From positions 37,064 through 101,063 of the forward strand of contig CADCII010000004.1 of NCBI GenBank assembly GCA_902801515.1: 64,000 nt of DNA, read 5' to 3'. Position numbers and translations under genes: made by a program. Below are positions 7,344 through 16,022 of the stretch, piece by piece. How positions within the stretch are numbered: the first letter of the stretch is position 1; each line of letters starts with the position of its first letter. The notes under the pieces were generated by a model. The model was given only the letters and a program-made list of their open reading frames with translations, ran no database searches and had not been told where the DNA came from. The DNA comes from an uncultured Lachnospiraceae bacterium. GTDB lineage: Bacteria > Bacillota > Clostridia > Lachnospirales > Lachnospiraceae.

Positions 7344-10148
7344 TCAGTGCGCTTCATACCAGCTGTTTCCTGTATGCATGTCGATCTCAAGCCGGACTTT
7401 CATATCGGCAGCTCCTTCCATCTCACGGCGGATGATCTCCTGTACCTGGCCGATCTCATCCTCATCCGCCTCTACCAGCAGTTCATCATGCACCTGGAGT
7501 ACAAGACGGCTCTTAAGGTTCTTAGCGCGAAGGCTCCTGTCCACCCCGACCATGGCGATCTTGATGATGTCCGCCGCAGTTCCCTGGATCGGTGCGTTCA
7601 TGGCAACCCTCTCTCCGAAGGACCTGCGCATGAAGTTGGATTCCTTAAGTTCCGGGATCGGTCTCCTGCGGCCATACAGTGTTTCAGAATAACCCTTTTC
7701 TTTAGCCCCTGCCACAGCAGAGTCCAGAAATGCCTTGATCCCCGGAAATGTCCTGAAATACTGTTCTATAAACTCCGCCGCTTCCTTCCTTGTGATTGAC
7801 AGTCCCTGGCTCAGGCCAAATGAACTGATTCCGTATACGATCCCAAAGTTGACTGCCTTCGCATTTCTCCGTAGCTGGGGAGTCACCTCTTCAAGCGGGA
7901 CATGGAAGACCTCGCTGGCAGTGATCGCATGAATGTCTTCTGCGGAATTGTACGCCCGGATGAGATTCTCATCACCCGATACATGCGCGAGCACGCGCAG
8001 TTCGATCTGCGAATAGTCCGCGTCCACAAACTTTGACCCTTCTTTCGGGACAAAGACTCTGCGGAGTTCTCTTCCCAGCTCTGTCCTGACAGGGATATTC
8101 TGAAGGTTCGGATCGGTCGAACTGATACGGCCGGTCGCAGTGATCGTCTGGTTGAACTTGCCGTGGATCCTTCCGTCTTCTGAAATATACGCTGACAGAC
8201 CGTCCGCATAAGTGGACTTTAGTTTCGTGAGCTGGCGGTACTCCAGGATATCCGCAACGATAGGATACTCCTCGGCCAGTTTCTCCAGTACGTCAGCCGC
8301 CGTCGAATAACCGGTCTTGGTCTTCTTTCCGTACGGAAGATGAAGATCCTCAAACAGAACCTGTCCCAGCTGCTTAGGAGAATTGATATTAAACTCCTGT
8401 CCTGCCTGCCTGTATATGTCTGCTTCAAGCTCAGCTATACGCCCGGTCAGCTTCTCCCCGTATTCCTTCAGTTCATCCGCCCTGACAAGAATACCTTCCT
8501 TCTGCATATGGTACAGGACAAATACCAGCGGCATCTCAATCGTATCAAAGAGTTTCTCCATCCCTTCTTCGGCAAGAGTCTCCCGGATCTTATCCTCCGT
8601 CTTAAGGGCGGTCTGTGCCTGAAGGCATGCAAACCTGACAAGCGCATCCATCGCGCTGCCCGGATCCTGCGGCCCTGAAGAATCCCTTGTCTTCTTTGCG
8701 CCGGAAGGCAGCACAGACGGGTCTTCATACGCGAGGGCGGCGATCTCAGCGATTCCCCTCTTCCCCATAAGTTCCGCCTGCGAAGGGACAAACTGCCCGG
8801 CATATGTCTTCATCACAGCATCATAGGAATAGACTCCCTGAAGCGGATTCAGCAGATAGGCGCCTATGGCTGCATCAAAAAATAAACTCTGCTCATCTGG
8901 CGCAAAGCCGTTTCCGTCATCAAGAACATTCAGCTGTTCCTTCATATCGATCATCGCGATATGGCGGGCATTTTTCACCAGCCTGACAAGCGATGAAGCA
9001 GACGGTCTTGCGATAAAGATATCCTCCTCTTCAAGGGCGATCGCCGCGCCGGCGATAATACCATTCTCATACAGGATCTGCAGTCCGAAACGATCTGCCT
9101 CAGATGCCTTTGTAAGCGCCTTTTCCACTTCCGGATCTTCTCCGCCGCCCTGAAGGCCGGCAAGATATTCCCCGATAGGTCCGGCCTCCGCTGCCCCTCT
9201 GTCAGGCGTAAGGACACAGCAGGGTCTCTCTTTTGCCTGTGGCTGTATGGCAGGCGTATCTTCCATATTGGCGAGGAACCGGCTCACCATGGTCCGAAGT
9301 TCCAGTTCCCTGCACAGGTCAAGTGCCTCCTGTGTATACAAAGCCGCGTGGTCTTTATCCAGTCTTGCCTTGTCAAAATCAAGTTCAAAAGGCGCGTTTC
9401 TGTCTATGGCAGCCAGCCATTCCGACAGCTTCGCATCCTCCCAGTAATCTCTGAGAGAAGCCTGCGCTCTGGCAGGTTTGATCTCATCCAGATGGTCGTG
9501 CGCATTGTCGATACTGTGGTACTGGGCAATGATCTTCGTGGCGGTCTTCTCACCCACTCCGGGGATCCCCGGGATATTGTCGGACGCGTCTCCCATCAGT
9601 GCCTTGACCTGTATGAATTCTTCAGGCGTTACAAGATATCGCTCCTGCACATCCTTTGCATAATAATCCTCGACCTCGGTCCCGCTCTTTTTTGTCTTCG
9701 GGATCCGTACCATGGTCCTGTCGGAAGCAAGCTGCAGCAGATCACGGTCTCCGGAGATGATCCGTACATCCAGATCCTGCTCCTCCGCTTTTCTTGAGAT
9801 GGTACCGATCAGGTCATCCGCCTCGTATCCCTCCAGCATCATAAGAGGAACTCCCATCGCAGTGAGCATGTTCTTCATAAGAGGTACCTGTTCACGCAGT
9901 TCATCCGGCATGGCGTGCCTTGTCCCCTTGTACGCCTCATACCGTTTGTGGCGGAACGTCGGAGCATGCAGGTCAAAGGCAACCGCCAGATACTGCGCCT
10001 GCTCCTCATCCAGGATCTTAAACAGAATATTCAGAAAACCATAGACGGCATTCGTATGGACGCCCGCACTGTTCGTAAGAAGCGGGATCCCGTAGAAAGC
10101 ACGGTTCAATAAGCTGTGACCGTCCAGCAATACGATCTTATCACTCAT
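7344..10148 (-). CDS. polA: DNA polymerase I
   Basis: A 934-residue polymerase that removes RNA primers and fills repair gaps. The N-terminal 5'-3' exonuclease domain (about 1-290) shows the metal-site segments SGDRDLLQLA and GDASDNIPGIPGVG. The middle 3'-5' exonuclease-like domain (about 310-520) lacks a recognisable DEDD set, so proofreading is probably absent, as in many Firmicutes. The polymerase domain has motif A DADYSQIELRVLAH, motif B RRNAKAVNFGIVYG and motif C VHDELLVE. It overlaps the upstream zinc-finger gene by 8 nt and precedes coaE by about 80 nt. Confidence 0.97.
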   Translation of the reverse strand: MSDKIVLLDGHSLLNRAFYGIPLLTNSAGVHTNAVYGFLNILFKILDEEQAQYLAVAFDLHAPTFRHKRYEAYKGTRHAMPDELREQVPLMKNMLTAMGVPLMMLEGYEADDLIGTISRKAEEQDLDVRIISGDRDLLQLASDRTMVRIPKTKKSGTEVEDYYAKDVQERYLVTPEEFIQVKALMGDASDNIPGIPGVGEKTATKIIAQYHSIDNAHDHLDEIKPARAQASLRDYWEDAKLSEWLAAIDRNAPFELDFDKARLDKDHAALYTQEALDLCRELELRTMVSRFLANMEDTPAIQPQAKERPCCVLTPDRGAAEAGPIGEYLAGLQGGGEDPEVEKALTKASEADRFGLQILYENGIIAGAAIALEEEDIFIARPSASSLVRLVKNARHIAMIDMKEQLNVLDDGNGFAPDEQSLFFDAAIGAYLLNPLQGVYSYDAVMKTYAGQFVPSQAELMGKRGIAEIAALAYEDPSVLPSGAKKTRDSSGPQDPGSAMDALVRFACLQAQTALKTEDKIRETLAEEGMEKLFDTIEMPLVFVLYHMQKEGILVRADELKEYGEKLTGRIAELEADIYRQAGQEFNINSPKQLGQVLFEDLHLPYGKKTKTGYSTAADVLEKLAEEYPIVADILEYRQLTKLKSTYADGLSAYISEDGRIHGKFNQTITATGRISSTDPNLQNIPVRTELGRELRRVFVPKEGSKFVDADYSQIELRVLAHVSGDENLIRAYNSAEDIHAITASEVFHVPLEEVTPQLRRNAKAVNFGIVYGISSFGLSQGLSITRKEAAEFIEQYFRTFPGIKAFLDSAVAGAKEKGYSETLYGRRRPIPELKESNFMRRSFGERVAMNAPIQGTAADIIKIAMVGVDRSLRAKNLKSRLVLQVHDELLVEADEDEIGQVQEIIRREMEGAADMKVRLEIDMHTGNSWYEAH

Positions 10149-10596
10149 TTACTGTTGTCTCCTTCTCTTTATCTGTCTCTTCCGCAGTCAGAGCGGCAGG
10201 CACTTCATACTCTTCCTCGACTGCAGGCCTTCCTATAATACTTAATCTGAGCGGCCATTCGAGATGCACATTTGAAAAAGTAACGATCCCCCAGAGGGCG
10301 GCGACAAGCGCAAACTCGGCAGTCAGGATCACCGCTACCTTGAAAGCTTTGCTCTGATTGCGTCTTCTCAGATAAGCCCTGGATTCTTCCAGTTTCCGCC
10401 TGAGTTTCTTTTTGAAGTTATAATCGCCCTTCTCGTCCACATCATTCAGCGTTCTGTAGATTGAATAATAGACTTCCAGCTCATCAAAACAGTCCGGACA
10501 GGTCTGTACATGATTCAGGAATTCTTCCAGTTCCCTGTCCGACAGATATCCGTCCAGATATGCCCGGATCATCTGCTGCGATGTAACACAATTCAT
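10141..10596 (-). CDS. Zinc-finger (zf-HC2-like) single-pass membrane protein, anti-sigma-like
   Basis: About 151 residues. The ATG at 10596 is preferred over an upstream TTG. The N-terminal part has the pattern HVQTCPDC (HxxxCxxC) within a helical region, as in zinc-binding anti-sigma domains. A basic segment (KKKLRRKLEESRAYLRRR) precedes one membrane helix (about 93-115). The C-terminal tail is outside and acidic (AEETDKEKE). Such proteins usually hold a sigma factor at the membrane, but no sigma gene lies beside it. Instead it overlaps polA by 8 nt and heads the polA-coaE operon. Whether it regulates a distant sigma factor or has another role is unknown. Confidence 0.75.
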   Translation of the reverse strand: MNCVTSQQMIRAYLDGYLSDRELEEFLNHVQTCPDCFDELEVYYSIYRTLNDVDEKGDYNFKKKLRRKLEESRAYLRRRNQSKAFKVAVILTAEFALVAALWGIVTFSNVHLEWPLRLSIIGRPAVEEEYEVPAALTAEETDKEKETTVNE

Positions 10597-10647
10597 TTTC
10601 AATATCCCTTTACTGTGCAAAATGAGTCGGTTTCCAGGTTATCCAAT

Positions 10648-10676
10648 ATTATATAGCATCCTTCTGTGAAAAACAG
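10648..10676 (-). promoter_or_regulatory. Probable promoter of the polA operon
   Basis: On the minus strand a perfect TATAAT lies about 50 nt before the start at 10596, with a weak -35 (CTGTTT) 17 nt upstream. It is back-to-back with the mgtE promoter. Confidence 0.5.
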
Positions 10677-10708
10677 TACTTTGTTTGGATGCCATTTCTT
10701 TTTGTGCA

Positions 10709-10717
10709 TGGTATAAT
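10709..10717 (+). promoter_or_regulatory. Extended -10 promoter of mgtE
   Basis: TGGTATAAT matches the extended -10 consensus 31 nt before the mgtE ATG. No good -35 is seen, which fits an extended -10 promoter. The leader is too short for a magnesium riboswitch. Confidence 0.55.
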
Positions 10718-10748
10718 AATAAGAACTTCTGAAAAAGGAGGAATCCCC

Positions 10749-12086
10749 ATGGCAGATTTCAAGGATATTACCAGATTACTGACGAGCGGTGTGCCCGACA
10801 ATATTCAGCGCCTCGTAGATGAAACGCATCCCGCCGATGTTCTGGAGGCTGTCCAGGAAGAAGCCGGAGGAGATTACAAATATCTGCTGGCGCTGCCGGA
10901 CGACTTTCTTGCAGACGTCATCGATGAAGCGGATGACGATGATAAATATGACATCCTGAAAGTCATGGATCCGGACCGGACAAGGTCCGTCCTGAACCGG
11001 ATGAGCGTTGACGAGATCGCCGACCTGATCCAGGAACTTGAGGATGATAACAAGGAAGCTGTCATAAAGTCTCTGCTGCGCGGCCGTACCAAAACGGACG
11101 TTACCAAGCTTCTGAAATACGACGAAGATACCGCCGGCGGTATCATGACCACACAGTTCATCGCGATCTATGCGTCGAACACGGTCATGAAGGCTCTGAA
11201 CTATCTCAAGACAGAGGTGGACGCCGAGACCAGTTACTACATGTACGTCGTCAACAAAGAAGATTATACGCTGCTTGGCGTTGTCTCCCTGCGCGATCTG
11301 GTCATGGCACCGTTTGACACCCGTATTGAAGAGATCATGAATACCAACGTCATATCCGTCAACGCCAACCTTGACCAGGAAGACGTTGCGGATGAATTCT
11401 CAAAATACGGTTATCCTGCACTGCCTGTCGTAGATGATAACGGAAAAATGATCGGAATCGTCACTGTTGATGATGTCATCGACGTCATCAACGAAGAGGC
11501 TACCGAAGACATCTACCACATGGGCGGTGTCAACAAGGAAGAAAAGATCGACGGTACTGTCCTTGAATCAGTCAAGAGCCGTCTGCCCTGGCTGATCGTC
11601 AACCTGTTCACTGCCATTCTTGCCTCTTCCGTCATTGCGAAATTTGACGGAACCATCGAGAAGATCGTGGCACTCTCCGCAGTCATGACGATCATCTCCG
11701 GAATGGGCGGAAACGCCGGGACGCAGTCTCTTACCATGGTCGTGCGCGCCCTCTCACTGGATGAGATCGATAAAAACAACGCAAAAAGCATACTCCTCAA
11801 AGAGATCTTCGCAGGATTTCTGAATGGAGTCGTGATCGGCGCTCTGGTTGCCGCGATCGCCCTCTTCTACAATTTCAATCCGTGGTTCGGGCTGATCGCA
11901 GGGCTTGCGATGATCATGAACATGGTCTGCGCCGCCCTTGCCGGCTTCCTGATCCCGATCATTCTGGAGATGATGCACATAGATCCTGCACTGGCGTCGA
12001 GCGTCTTCGTGACAACAGTCACGGACTGCCTGGGGTTCTTCTTCTTTCTCGGGCTTGCGACCCTCACCATGCCGCTTCTGATGTGA
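10749..12086 (+). CDS. mgtE: Magnesium transporter MgtE
   Basis: A 445-residue magnesium channel. The ATG at 10749 follows GGAGG at good spacing and gives MADFKDITRLL. The N-terminal acidic MgtE_N superhelical domain (about 1-130, ending in LKYDEDTAGGIMTT) is followed by two CBS domains (about 135-255, with VSLRDLVMAPFD and GIVTVDDVIDV) and a five-helix pore domain (about 275-445, with SGMGGNAGTQSLT near the selectivity region). The cytosolic domains sense magnesium and close the pore when it is plentiful. It is monocistronic, divergent from the polA operon, and convergent with xth. Confidence 0.96.
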   Translation: MADFKDITRLLTSGVPDNIQRLVDETHPADVLEAVQEEAGGDYKYLLALPDDFLADVIDEADDDDKYDILKVMDPDRTRSVLNRMSVDEIADLIQELEDDNKEAVIKSLLRGRTKTDVTKLLKYDEDTAGGIMTTQFIAIYASNTVMKALNYLKTEVDAETSYYMYVVNKEDYTLLGVVSLRDLVMAPFDTRIEEIMNTNVISVNANLDQEDVADEFSKYGYPALPVVDDNGKMIGIVTVDDVIDVINEEATEDIYHMGGVNKEEKIDGTVLESVKSRLPWLIVNLFTAILASSVIAKFDGTIEKIVALSAVMTIISGMGGNAGTQSLTMVVRALSLDEIDKNNAKSILLKEIFAGFLNGVVIGALVAAIALFYNFNPWFGLIAGLAMIMNMVCAALAGFLIPIILEMMHIDPALASSVFVTTVTDCLGFFFFLGLATLTMPLLM

Positions 12087-12154
12087 ATGGCGACTCCTCA
12101 GACCTGTCATGAAACAAAGATACACGGACAGATTATTTAACACTATGCTCACAG

Positions 12155-12208
12155 AAAAAGCGTGCCGCAGTATTGATATGCTACCATACTGCGCGGCACG
12201 CTCTTTTA
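12155..12208. terminator. Bidirectional terminator between mgtE and xth
   Basis: A long stem (AGCGTGCCGC-AGTAT with ATACT-GC-GCGGCACGCT) has T-rich tails on both strands and lies between convergent genes. Confidence 0.75.
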
Positions 12209-12270
12209 TGTTTATAATCTTCATGCTGTCCCTGCCAGGGCCTGCTGCTCCCCGCAGCCGGATCCATTTT

Positions 12271-13029
12271 TTACAGATCCACGTCAAGTTCCACCGGACA
12301 GTGGTCTGATCCGAATACATCTGTATGGATCTTTGCCCCAATCAGTTTCTCATCCAGGGATTTCGATGTGATGAAATAATCGATACGCCATCCCGCATTC
12401 TTCTCTCTCGCACGGAACCGATAGCTCCACCAGGAGTAGACACCTTCCAGATCAGGATAGAAAAACCGCCATGTATCCGTGAATCCGGAGCCAAGCAGCT
12501 GTGTCATCTTCGCTCTCTCTTCATCGGAAAAACCTGCATTCTTATGGTTCGCCTTCGGATTCTTCAGGTCGATCTCCTCATGCGCGACATTCAGGTCCCC
12601 GCACAGTATGACCGGCTTTTTCCCGTCCAGTCCTCTGATGTAAGCCTGGAAATCATCCTCCCATTTCATCCTGTAATCCAGGCGTTTCAGACCATCCTGC
12701 GAATTCGGCGTATAGCAGGTGACAAAATAAAACTCAGGATACTCCAGCGTAATGACCCTTCCCTCCAGGTCATGCTCCTCAATCCCGATCCCGTAAGTCA
12801 CATTGACCGGTTCTCTCTTAGCAAAGACCGCCGTCCCTGAGTACCCTTTCTTCTGTGCATAGTTCCAGTACTGATGATAGCCTTCAGGAAGCCGGAGATC
12901 GATCTGTCCCTCCTGCAGCTTTGTCTCCTGGACAGCGAACAGATCCGCGTCCATCTGTCTGAGGATATCTTCAAACCCTTTTCCTACACAGGCCCTAAGG
13001 CCGTTTACATTCCAGCTGACTGCCTTCAT
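12271..13029 (-). CDS. xth: Exodeoxyribonuclease III
   Basis: A 252-residue AP endonuclease / 3'-5' exonuclease acting in base excision repair. Motifs in order: SWNVNGLRA, metal-binding Glu in VQETKLQ, catalytic region CYTPNSQDGLKRLDYR, GDLNVAHEEIDL, GFTDTWR, WWSYRFRAREKNAGWRIDY and the terminal catalytic His in SDHCPVELD. The length is normal for the ExoA/Xth group, and GGGAGAG precedes the ATG. It is transcribed alone, facing mgtE. Confidence 0.96.
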   Translation of the reverse strand: MKAVSWNVNGLRACVGKGFEDILRQMDADLFAVQETKLQEGQIDLRLPEGYHQYWNYAQKKGYSGTAVFAKREPVNVTYGIGIEEHDLEGRVITLEYPEFYFVTCYTPNSQDGLKRLDYRMKWEDDFQAYIRGLDGKKPVILCGDLNVAHEEIDLKNPKANHKNAGFSDEERAKMTQLLGSGFTDTWRFFYPDLEGVYSWWSYRFRAREKNAGWRIDYFITSKSLDEKLIGAKIHTDVFGSDHCPVELDVDL

Positions 13030-13171
13030 AATCCATCTCTCCCAAGAATCAGTCTTTCCCTTACATCTGTTCTGCCCAGTATATCATGAAAATGAATCAT
13101 GTGAAATGGACTTGATTTTATGCGCACGATATGCATTAATAATATCATGATTTCAGAGAGGAGGGTTTGCT

Positions 13172-13594
13172 ATGAAACTGATCTACCCTGCCATATTTAC
13201 TCCCTATTTCGATGAGGGTGGATATGACGTCACATTTCCTGATCTTCCGTCTTGCACAGCTTCCGGAGATAATCTGGAGGAAGCGCTTGACAATGCTGCT
13301 GACGAGGCAAGCCGCTGTATTCTCTCCCTGATGGAGAAAGGCCAGGACGTACCTCCCGCGTCAGATTATTCCGATATAGAGGTTGAGGACCCGGATGACT
13401 TCATCAACTATATCGTACTGGACATGGGAGCCTACTCCGAAGCACACGCGCAGAAATCAGTACGAAAGAATATTACGATTCCCTCCTGGCTGAATGCGTA
13501 CGGGGAAGCCCATCACGTTAACTTCTCCCGGATCCTGCAGGACGCTCTGCTGAATATGACGCAGCAGAAACGCTCTGACAGAGACGGTTTCTGA
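13172..13594 (+). CDS. HicB family antitoxin-like protein, no HicA neighbour
   Basis: A 140-residue protein with an N-terminal HicB fold: YPAIFTPYFDEGGYDVTFPD followed by LPSCTASGDNLEEALDNAADE (residues about 3-45). The C-terminal helical segment NITIPSWLNAYGEAHHVNFS fits a ribbon-helix-helix DNA-binding domain. GAGGAGG lies well placed before the ATG. HicB normally neutralises the HicA RNase encoded directly upstream, but neither flank encodes a roughly 60-residue HicA-like protein. It may be a solitary transcriptional regulator or a remnant of a lost toxin pair. Confidence 0.85.
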   Translation: MKLIYPAIFTPYFDEGGYDVTFPDLPSCTASGDNLEEALDNAADEASRCILSLMEKGQDVPPASDYSDIEVEDPDDFINYIVLDMGAYSEAHAQKSVRKNITIPSWLNAYGEAHHVNFSRILQDALLNMTQQKRSDRDGF

Positions 13595-13626
13595 CAGGCT
13601 CAGCATCGATGTATTTTGATTGATTA

Positions 13627-13655
13627 TTGTCTAAGAACTGAATTTGTGATATTAT
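13627..13655 (+). promoter_or_regulatory. Promoter of tRNA-Leu
   Basis: TTGTCT is separated by 17 nt from TATTAT, about 40 nt before the tRNA. Confidence 0.55.
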
Positions 13656-13693
13656 TCTGATGTTTCCGTTCTGAGAGGTTCGGAAACAGGTCA

Positions 13694-13776
13694 GCCGGTG
13701 TGTCGGAATGGCAGACGAGGAAGACTCAAAATCTTTTGTAGGCAACTACGTGTGGGTTCGAGTCCCACCACCGGCA
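13694..13776 (+). tRNA. tRNA-Leu (anticodon CAA)
   Basis: Class II tRNA of 83 nt. The acceptor stem is GCCGGTG with CACCGGC. The anticodon stem-loop GAAGA-CTCAAAA-TCTTT has anticodon CAA reading UUG. A long variable arm follows, and the T arm is GTGGG-TTCGAGT-CCCAC. CCA is not encoded. It is an isolated gene flanked by its own promoter and terminator. Confidence 0.96.
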
Positions 13777-13783
13777 TATATGC

Positions 13784-13833
13784 AGAAACCGTGTTATTGC
13801 TGAAAGCCAGCAATTACGCGGTTTCTGTTCTTT
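13784..13833 (+). terminator. Terminator of tRNA-Leu
   Basis: A long hairpin (AGAAACCG..ATTGCTG with CAGCAAT..CGGTTTCT) is followed by GTTCTTT, 8 nt after the tRNA. Confidence 0.8.
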
Positions 13834-13951
13834 CATTTCGCTTATTTCATATCACCACACGTTTCGAAAGTTCCTTTTTTGCAGGAACAAAGATATCTTC
13901 AAAAAATCTCCTCAGAATAACCTTACAGAGAATAATAGCCCGATAAGTGAA

Positions 13952-13980
13952 TTGACATTCTTATTGAGTTATATTAATCT
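13952..13980 (+). promoter_or_regulatory. Promoter of the GLUG-type exported protein gene
   Basis: A perfect TTGACA is 17 nt from TAATCT, about 55 nt before the start codon at 14035. Confidence 0.65.
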
Positions 13981-14034
13981 AACTACGGTTTTTCTTAACT
14001 AATATTCATTCTGACTATAGAGGAGGTTATATCT

Positions 14035-15111
14035 ATGAAAAAAGTGGCAGTATTCTCACTTTCAGCCATGCTTGCTGCAGTTTCCTGCATAGGCGCAGTT
14101 GCCCAGGAGACAGAACAGGATATGACAGAAGGAAGTGTCACGCCCGTTGTGGAAGAGATTCCGGAGGATGCGATTGAGATTGCTTCCGCGGAAGACCTGG
14201 CAGCAGTCAATGACAATCTCAGTGCATATTATGTGCTGACGGCAGACATTGACCTTGAAGGCGCTGCAATCACCCCGATCGGAAGCTTTGTACCGGAAGG
14301 GGAGGAAGATGAAGAGGCTGAGACTCCCTCCGATGAGAATGCCTTTACAGGAACCTTCAACGGAAACGGCTACACGATCTCCAACTTCACGGTAGGTGAA
14401 GAAGACAGCTGGTGCTCCGGTCTGTTCGGCTGCATCGCCAATGCGACCGTCGAGAACCTGACAGTGGAGAATGCTTCTGCACAGGGCACCATCATGGTCA
14501 GTGACGTGGTCGGTTATTCCTACTGCTCCACCGTAAATGATATTGTCCTGAAAGACGGCTCAGTCAAGGCTTTTGCTTCCGAAATGAGCTCAGAAGGTAT
14601 GTACGGCGGCATCGTCGGCGCCGGCATGGGCAGCATGCTGATCAACTGTGAAGCACAGGCAGACATCGAGATCCCTGACAACACGGCAAACGCCGGTATC
14701 GTAGGGGGCGGCCTGGAAATGACTTCCCTTCTCAACTGCTCTTCGTCCGGCAGCGTCACTGCAGGTAAAAAATGCTACGGACTGGGCGGCGTCTCGGGCT
14801 GCGCATTCGGTGCTGAAGAGATCACTTCCTGCTCTGCATCTGATGTGACCATCACCGCAGGCGACGGCTGCTTCTGGATCGGAGGCATCACGGGGTACTC
14901 AGGAGGATTCGAGGATGAATCAGCAGGCGTTCCTGTAACGGAAGTCTCAGACTGCACCACCAGCAACGTCGAGATAGATGCCCCGGAAGGCGCAGAAGGC
15001 GTTGATGACTTTGTCGGAGCTGGTTTCTTCAACGAAGAAGTCGCACAGGCATTCGGTGCTCCGTACGATCAGCCGACTGTCTTCACCATCGAGAACTGCA
15101 CCGCTGCATAA
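14035..15111 (+). CDS. Exported GLUG-motif beta-helix-type protein
   Basis: A 358-residue secreted protein with a signal peptide (MKKVAVFSLSAMLAAVSCIG.., cleavage probably after GAVAQ). The mature part starts with IEIASAEDLAAVN and YYVLTADIDLEG, followed by FTGTFNGNGYTISNF and GLFGCIANATVENLTVENA, the pattern of GLUG-type repeat adhesin or polysaccharide-binding beta-helices. No cell-wall anchor, transmembrane tail or catalytic motif is visible, so it may be released or held by other contacts. GAGGAGG precedes the ATG and a strong promoter drives it alone. Function unknown; surface adhesion or glycan binding is a guess from the fold. Confidence 0.8.
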   Translation: MKKVAVFSLSAMLAAVSCIGAVAQETEQDMTEGSVTPVVEEIPEDAIEIASAEDLAAVNDNLSAYYVLTADIDLEGAAITPIGSFVPEGEEDEEAETPSDENAFTGTFNGNGYTISNFTVGEEDSWCSGLFGCIANATVENLTVENASAQGTIMVSDVVGYSYCSTVNDIVLKDGSVKAFASEMSSEGMYGGIVGAGMGSMLINCEAQADIEIPDNTANAGIVGGGLEMTSLLNCSSSGSVTAGKKCYGLGGVSGCAFGAEEITSCSASDVTITAGDGCFWIGGITGYSGGFEDESAGVPVTEVSDCTTSNVEIDAPEGAEGVDDFVGAGFFNEEVAQAFGAPYDQPTVFTIENCTAA

Positions 15112-15146
15112 AATGCACGCATCCTTGCTGTAATCGTAAACGTTGA

Positions 15147-15175
15147 AAATGGCGCCGCATCTGACGGCGCCATTT
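15147..15175. terminator. Bidirectional terminator hairpin
   Basis: An 11-bp perfect stem (AAATGGCGCCG and complement, 7-nt loop) lies between two convergent genes. T tails are short on both strands. Confidence 0.7.
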
Positions 15176-15209
15176 CTATATTCTGATGAAGAATTGTCCG
15201 CAATCCTGT

Positions 15210-16022
15210 TTATTTCATATTCACAGACAGTTTCTTCTGCTCTTCTTCATCTGTCTCATCTGAATGCGATTCTATCCGGATCTTCGCAGGAGCAGTTTCT
15301 TCATGATCGTTCTCTGCAATGAGCTTGTCACAGGAGATTCTGTCATCGGACTCCATCGGAACCTCTGCCAGAAGCCTGTGCAGTTCATAGTGCGGATTGT
15401 ATTTGTCATGGGGATAGTCATATTTGCCGACTTCGACAGAATCCGGCATGCCTTCCACGTAAGGGACATACTTTCGTCCGTTCGGAAAGGCCAGTTTATT
15501 CCACTCATAAGCTCCGACTGCGGTAGCGTGGGCCACAATCCCTTCATAATACCCCGCTGTCCCTGTCATATATCCGCTGGCAATGACAGCGCTGTACATG
15601 GCTTCCGGAGTGGAATTCAGATTGCGTATCACCGAAGCGACTCCAGGATAATTCCCCTGCCAGAACCAGATCAGGAATGCATGAAGGCCGTCCGAGAAGG
15701 TCGGAAATGAAGCGAACCCCCCATACACACTTCCGCAGGGAACGATTGCCGCGATCGTCGGGGAATAAGATATTCCCCAGTAGTTATTGTATACGGCGGC
15801 AAGGGCGGAAACTGAATTATATCCGGACTCTACACCTGCCATGCCGACAACAGTCGAAGGCCATATACCATATTCCCTGCACTGGGTTATGATCTCGTCC
15901 TTGTGCGATTCCATGATACTCTTCAAGTCAGCGGCATGTGCAGTGCCTGCCAGTGAAGCCCCGATGATCATCGTGAGGACAAACACACGTATCTTTTTAC
16001 CAAATGAACTCATAGGCCGCAT
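15210..16022 (-). CDS. Exported glucosaminidase-domain protein (peptidoglycan hydrolase)
   Basis: A 270-residue protein with an N-terminal signal peptide (about 1-30, ending AGTAHAA). The domain that follows matches the glucosaminidase fold of cell-wall hydrolases: WPSTVVGMAGVESGYNS holds the expected catalytic Glu (in GVESG), then VYNNYWGIS, YGGFASFPTFSDGLHAF and the Tyr-containing YYEGIVAHATAVGAYEW. It should cleave glycan strands of peptidoglycan outside the membrane. The C-terminal 40 residues are hydrophilic and acidic. The start codon overlaps the stop of the upstream repeat lipoprotein (TAATG); a second ATG at 16013 is also possible. The two are probably translated together and act together. 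Confidence 0.82.
   Translation of the reverse strand: MRPMSSFGKKIRVFVLTMIIGASLAGTAHAADLKSIMESHKDEIITQCREYGIWPSTVVGMAGVESGYNSVSALAAVYNNYWGISYSPTIAAIVPCGSVYGGFASFPTFSDGLHAFLIWFWQGNYPGVASVIRNLNSTPEAMYSAVIASGYMTGTAGYYEGIVAHATAVGAYEWNKLAFPNGRKYVPYVEGMPDSVEVGKYDYPHDKYNPHYELHRLLAEVPMESDDRISCDKLIAENDHEETAPAKIRIESHSDETDEEEQKKLSVNMK

Noticed and set aside
10680-10749. Magnesium riboswitch (M-box) before mgtE
   Set aside because: The distance from the -10 element to the ATG is about 30 nt, far too short, and no M-box sequence is present.
13694-13833. tRNA-Leu as an attachment site for an integrated element
   Set aside because: No direct repeat of the tRNA 3' end was noticed within the window, and no integrase lies next to it.
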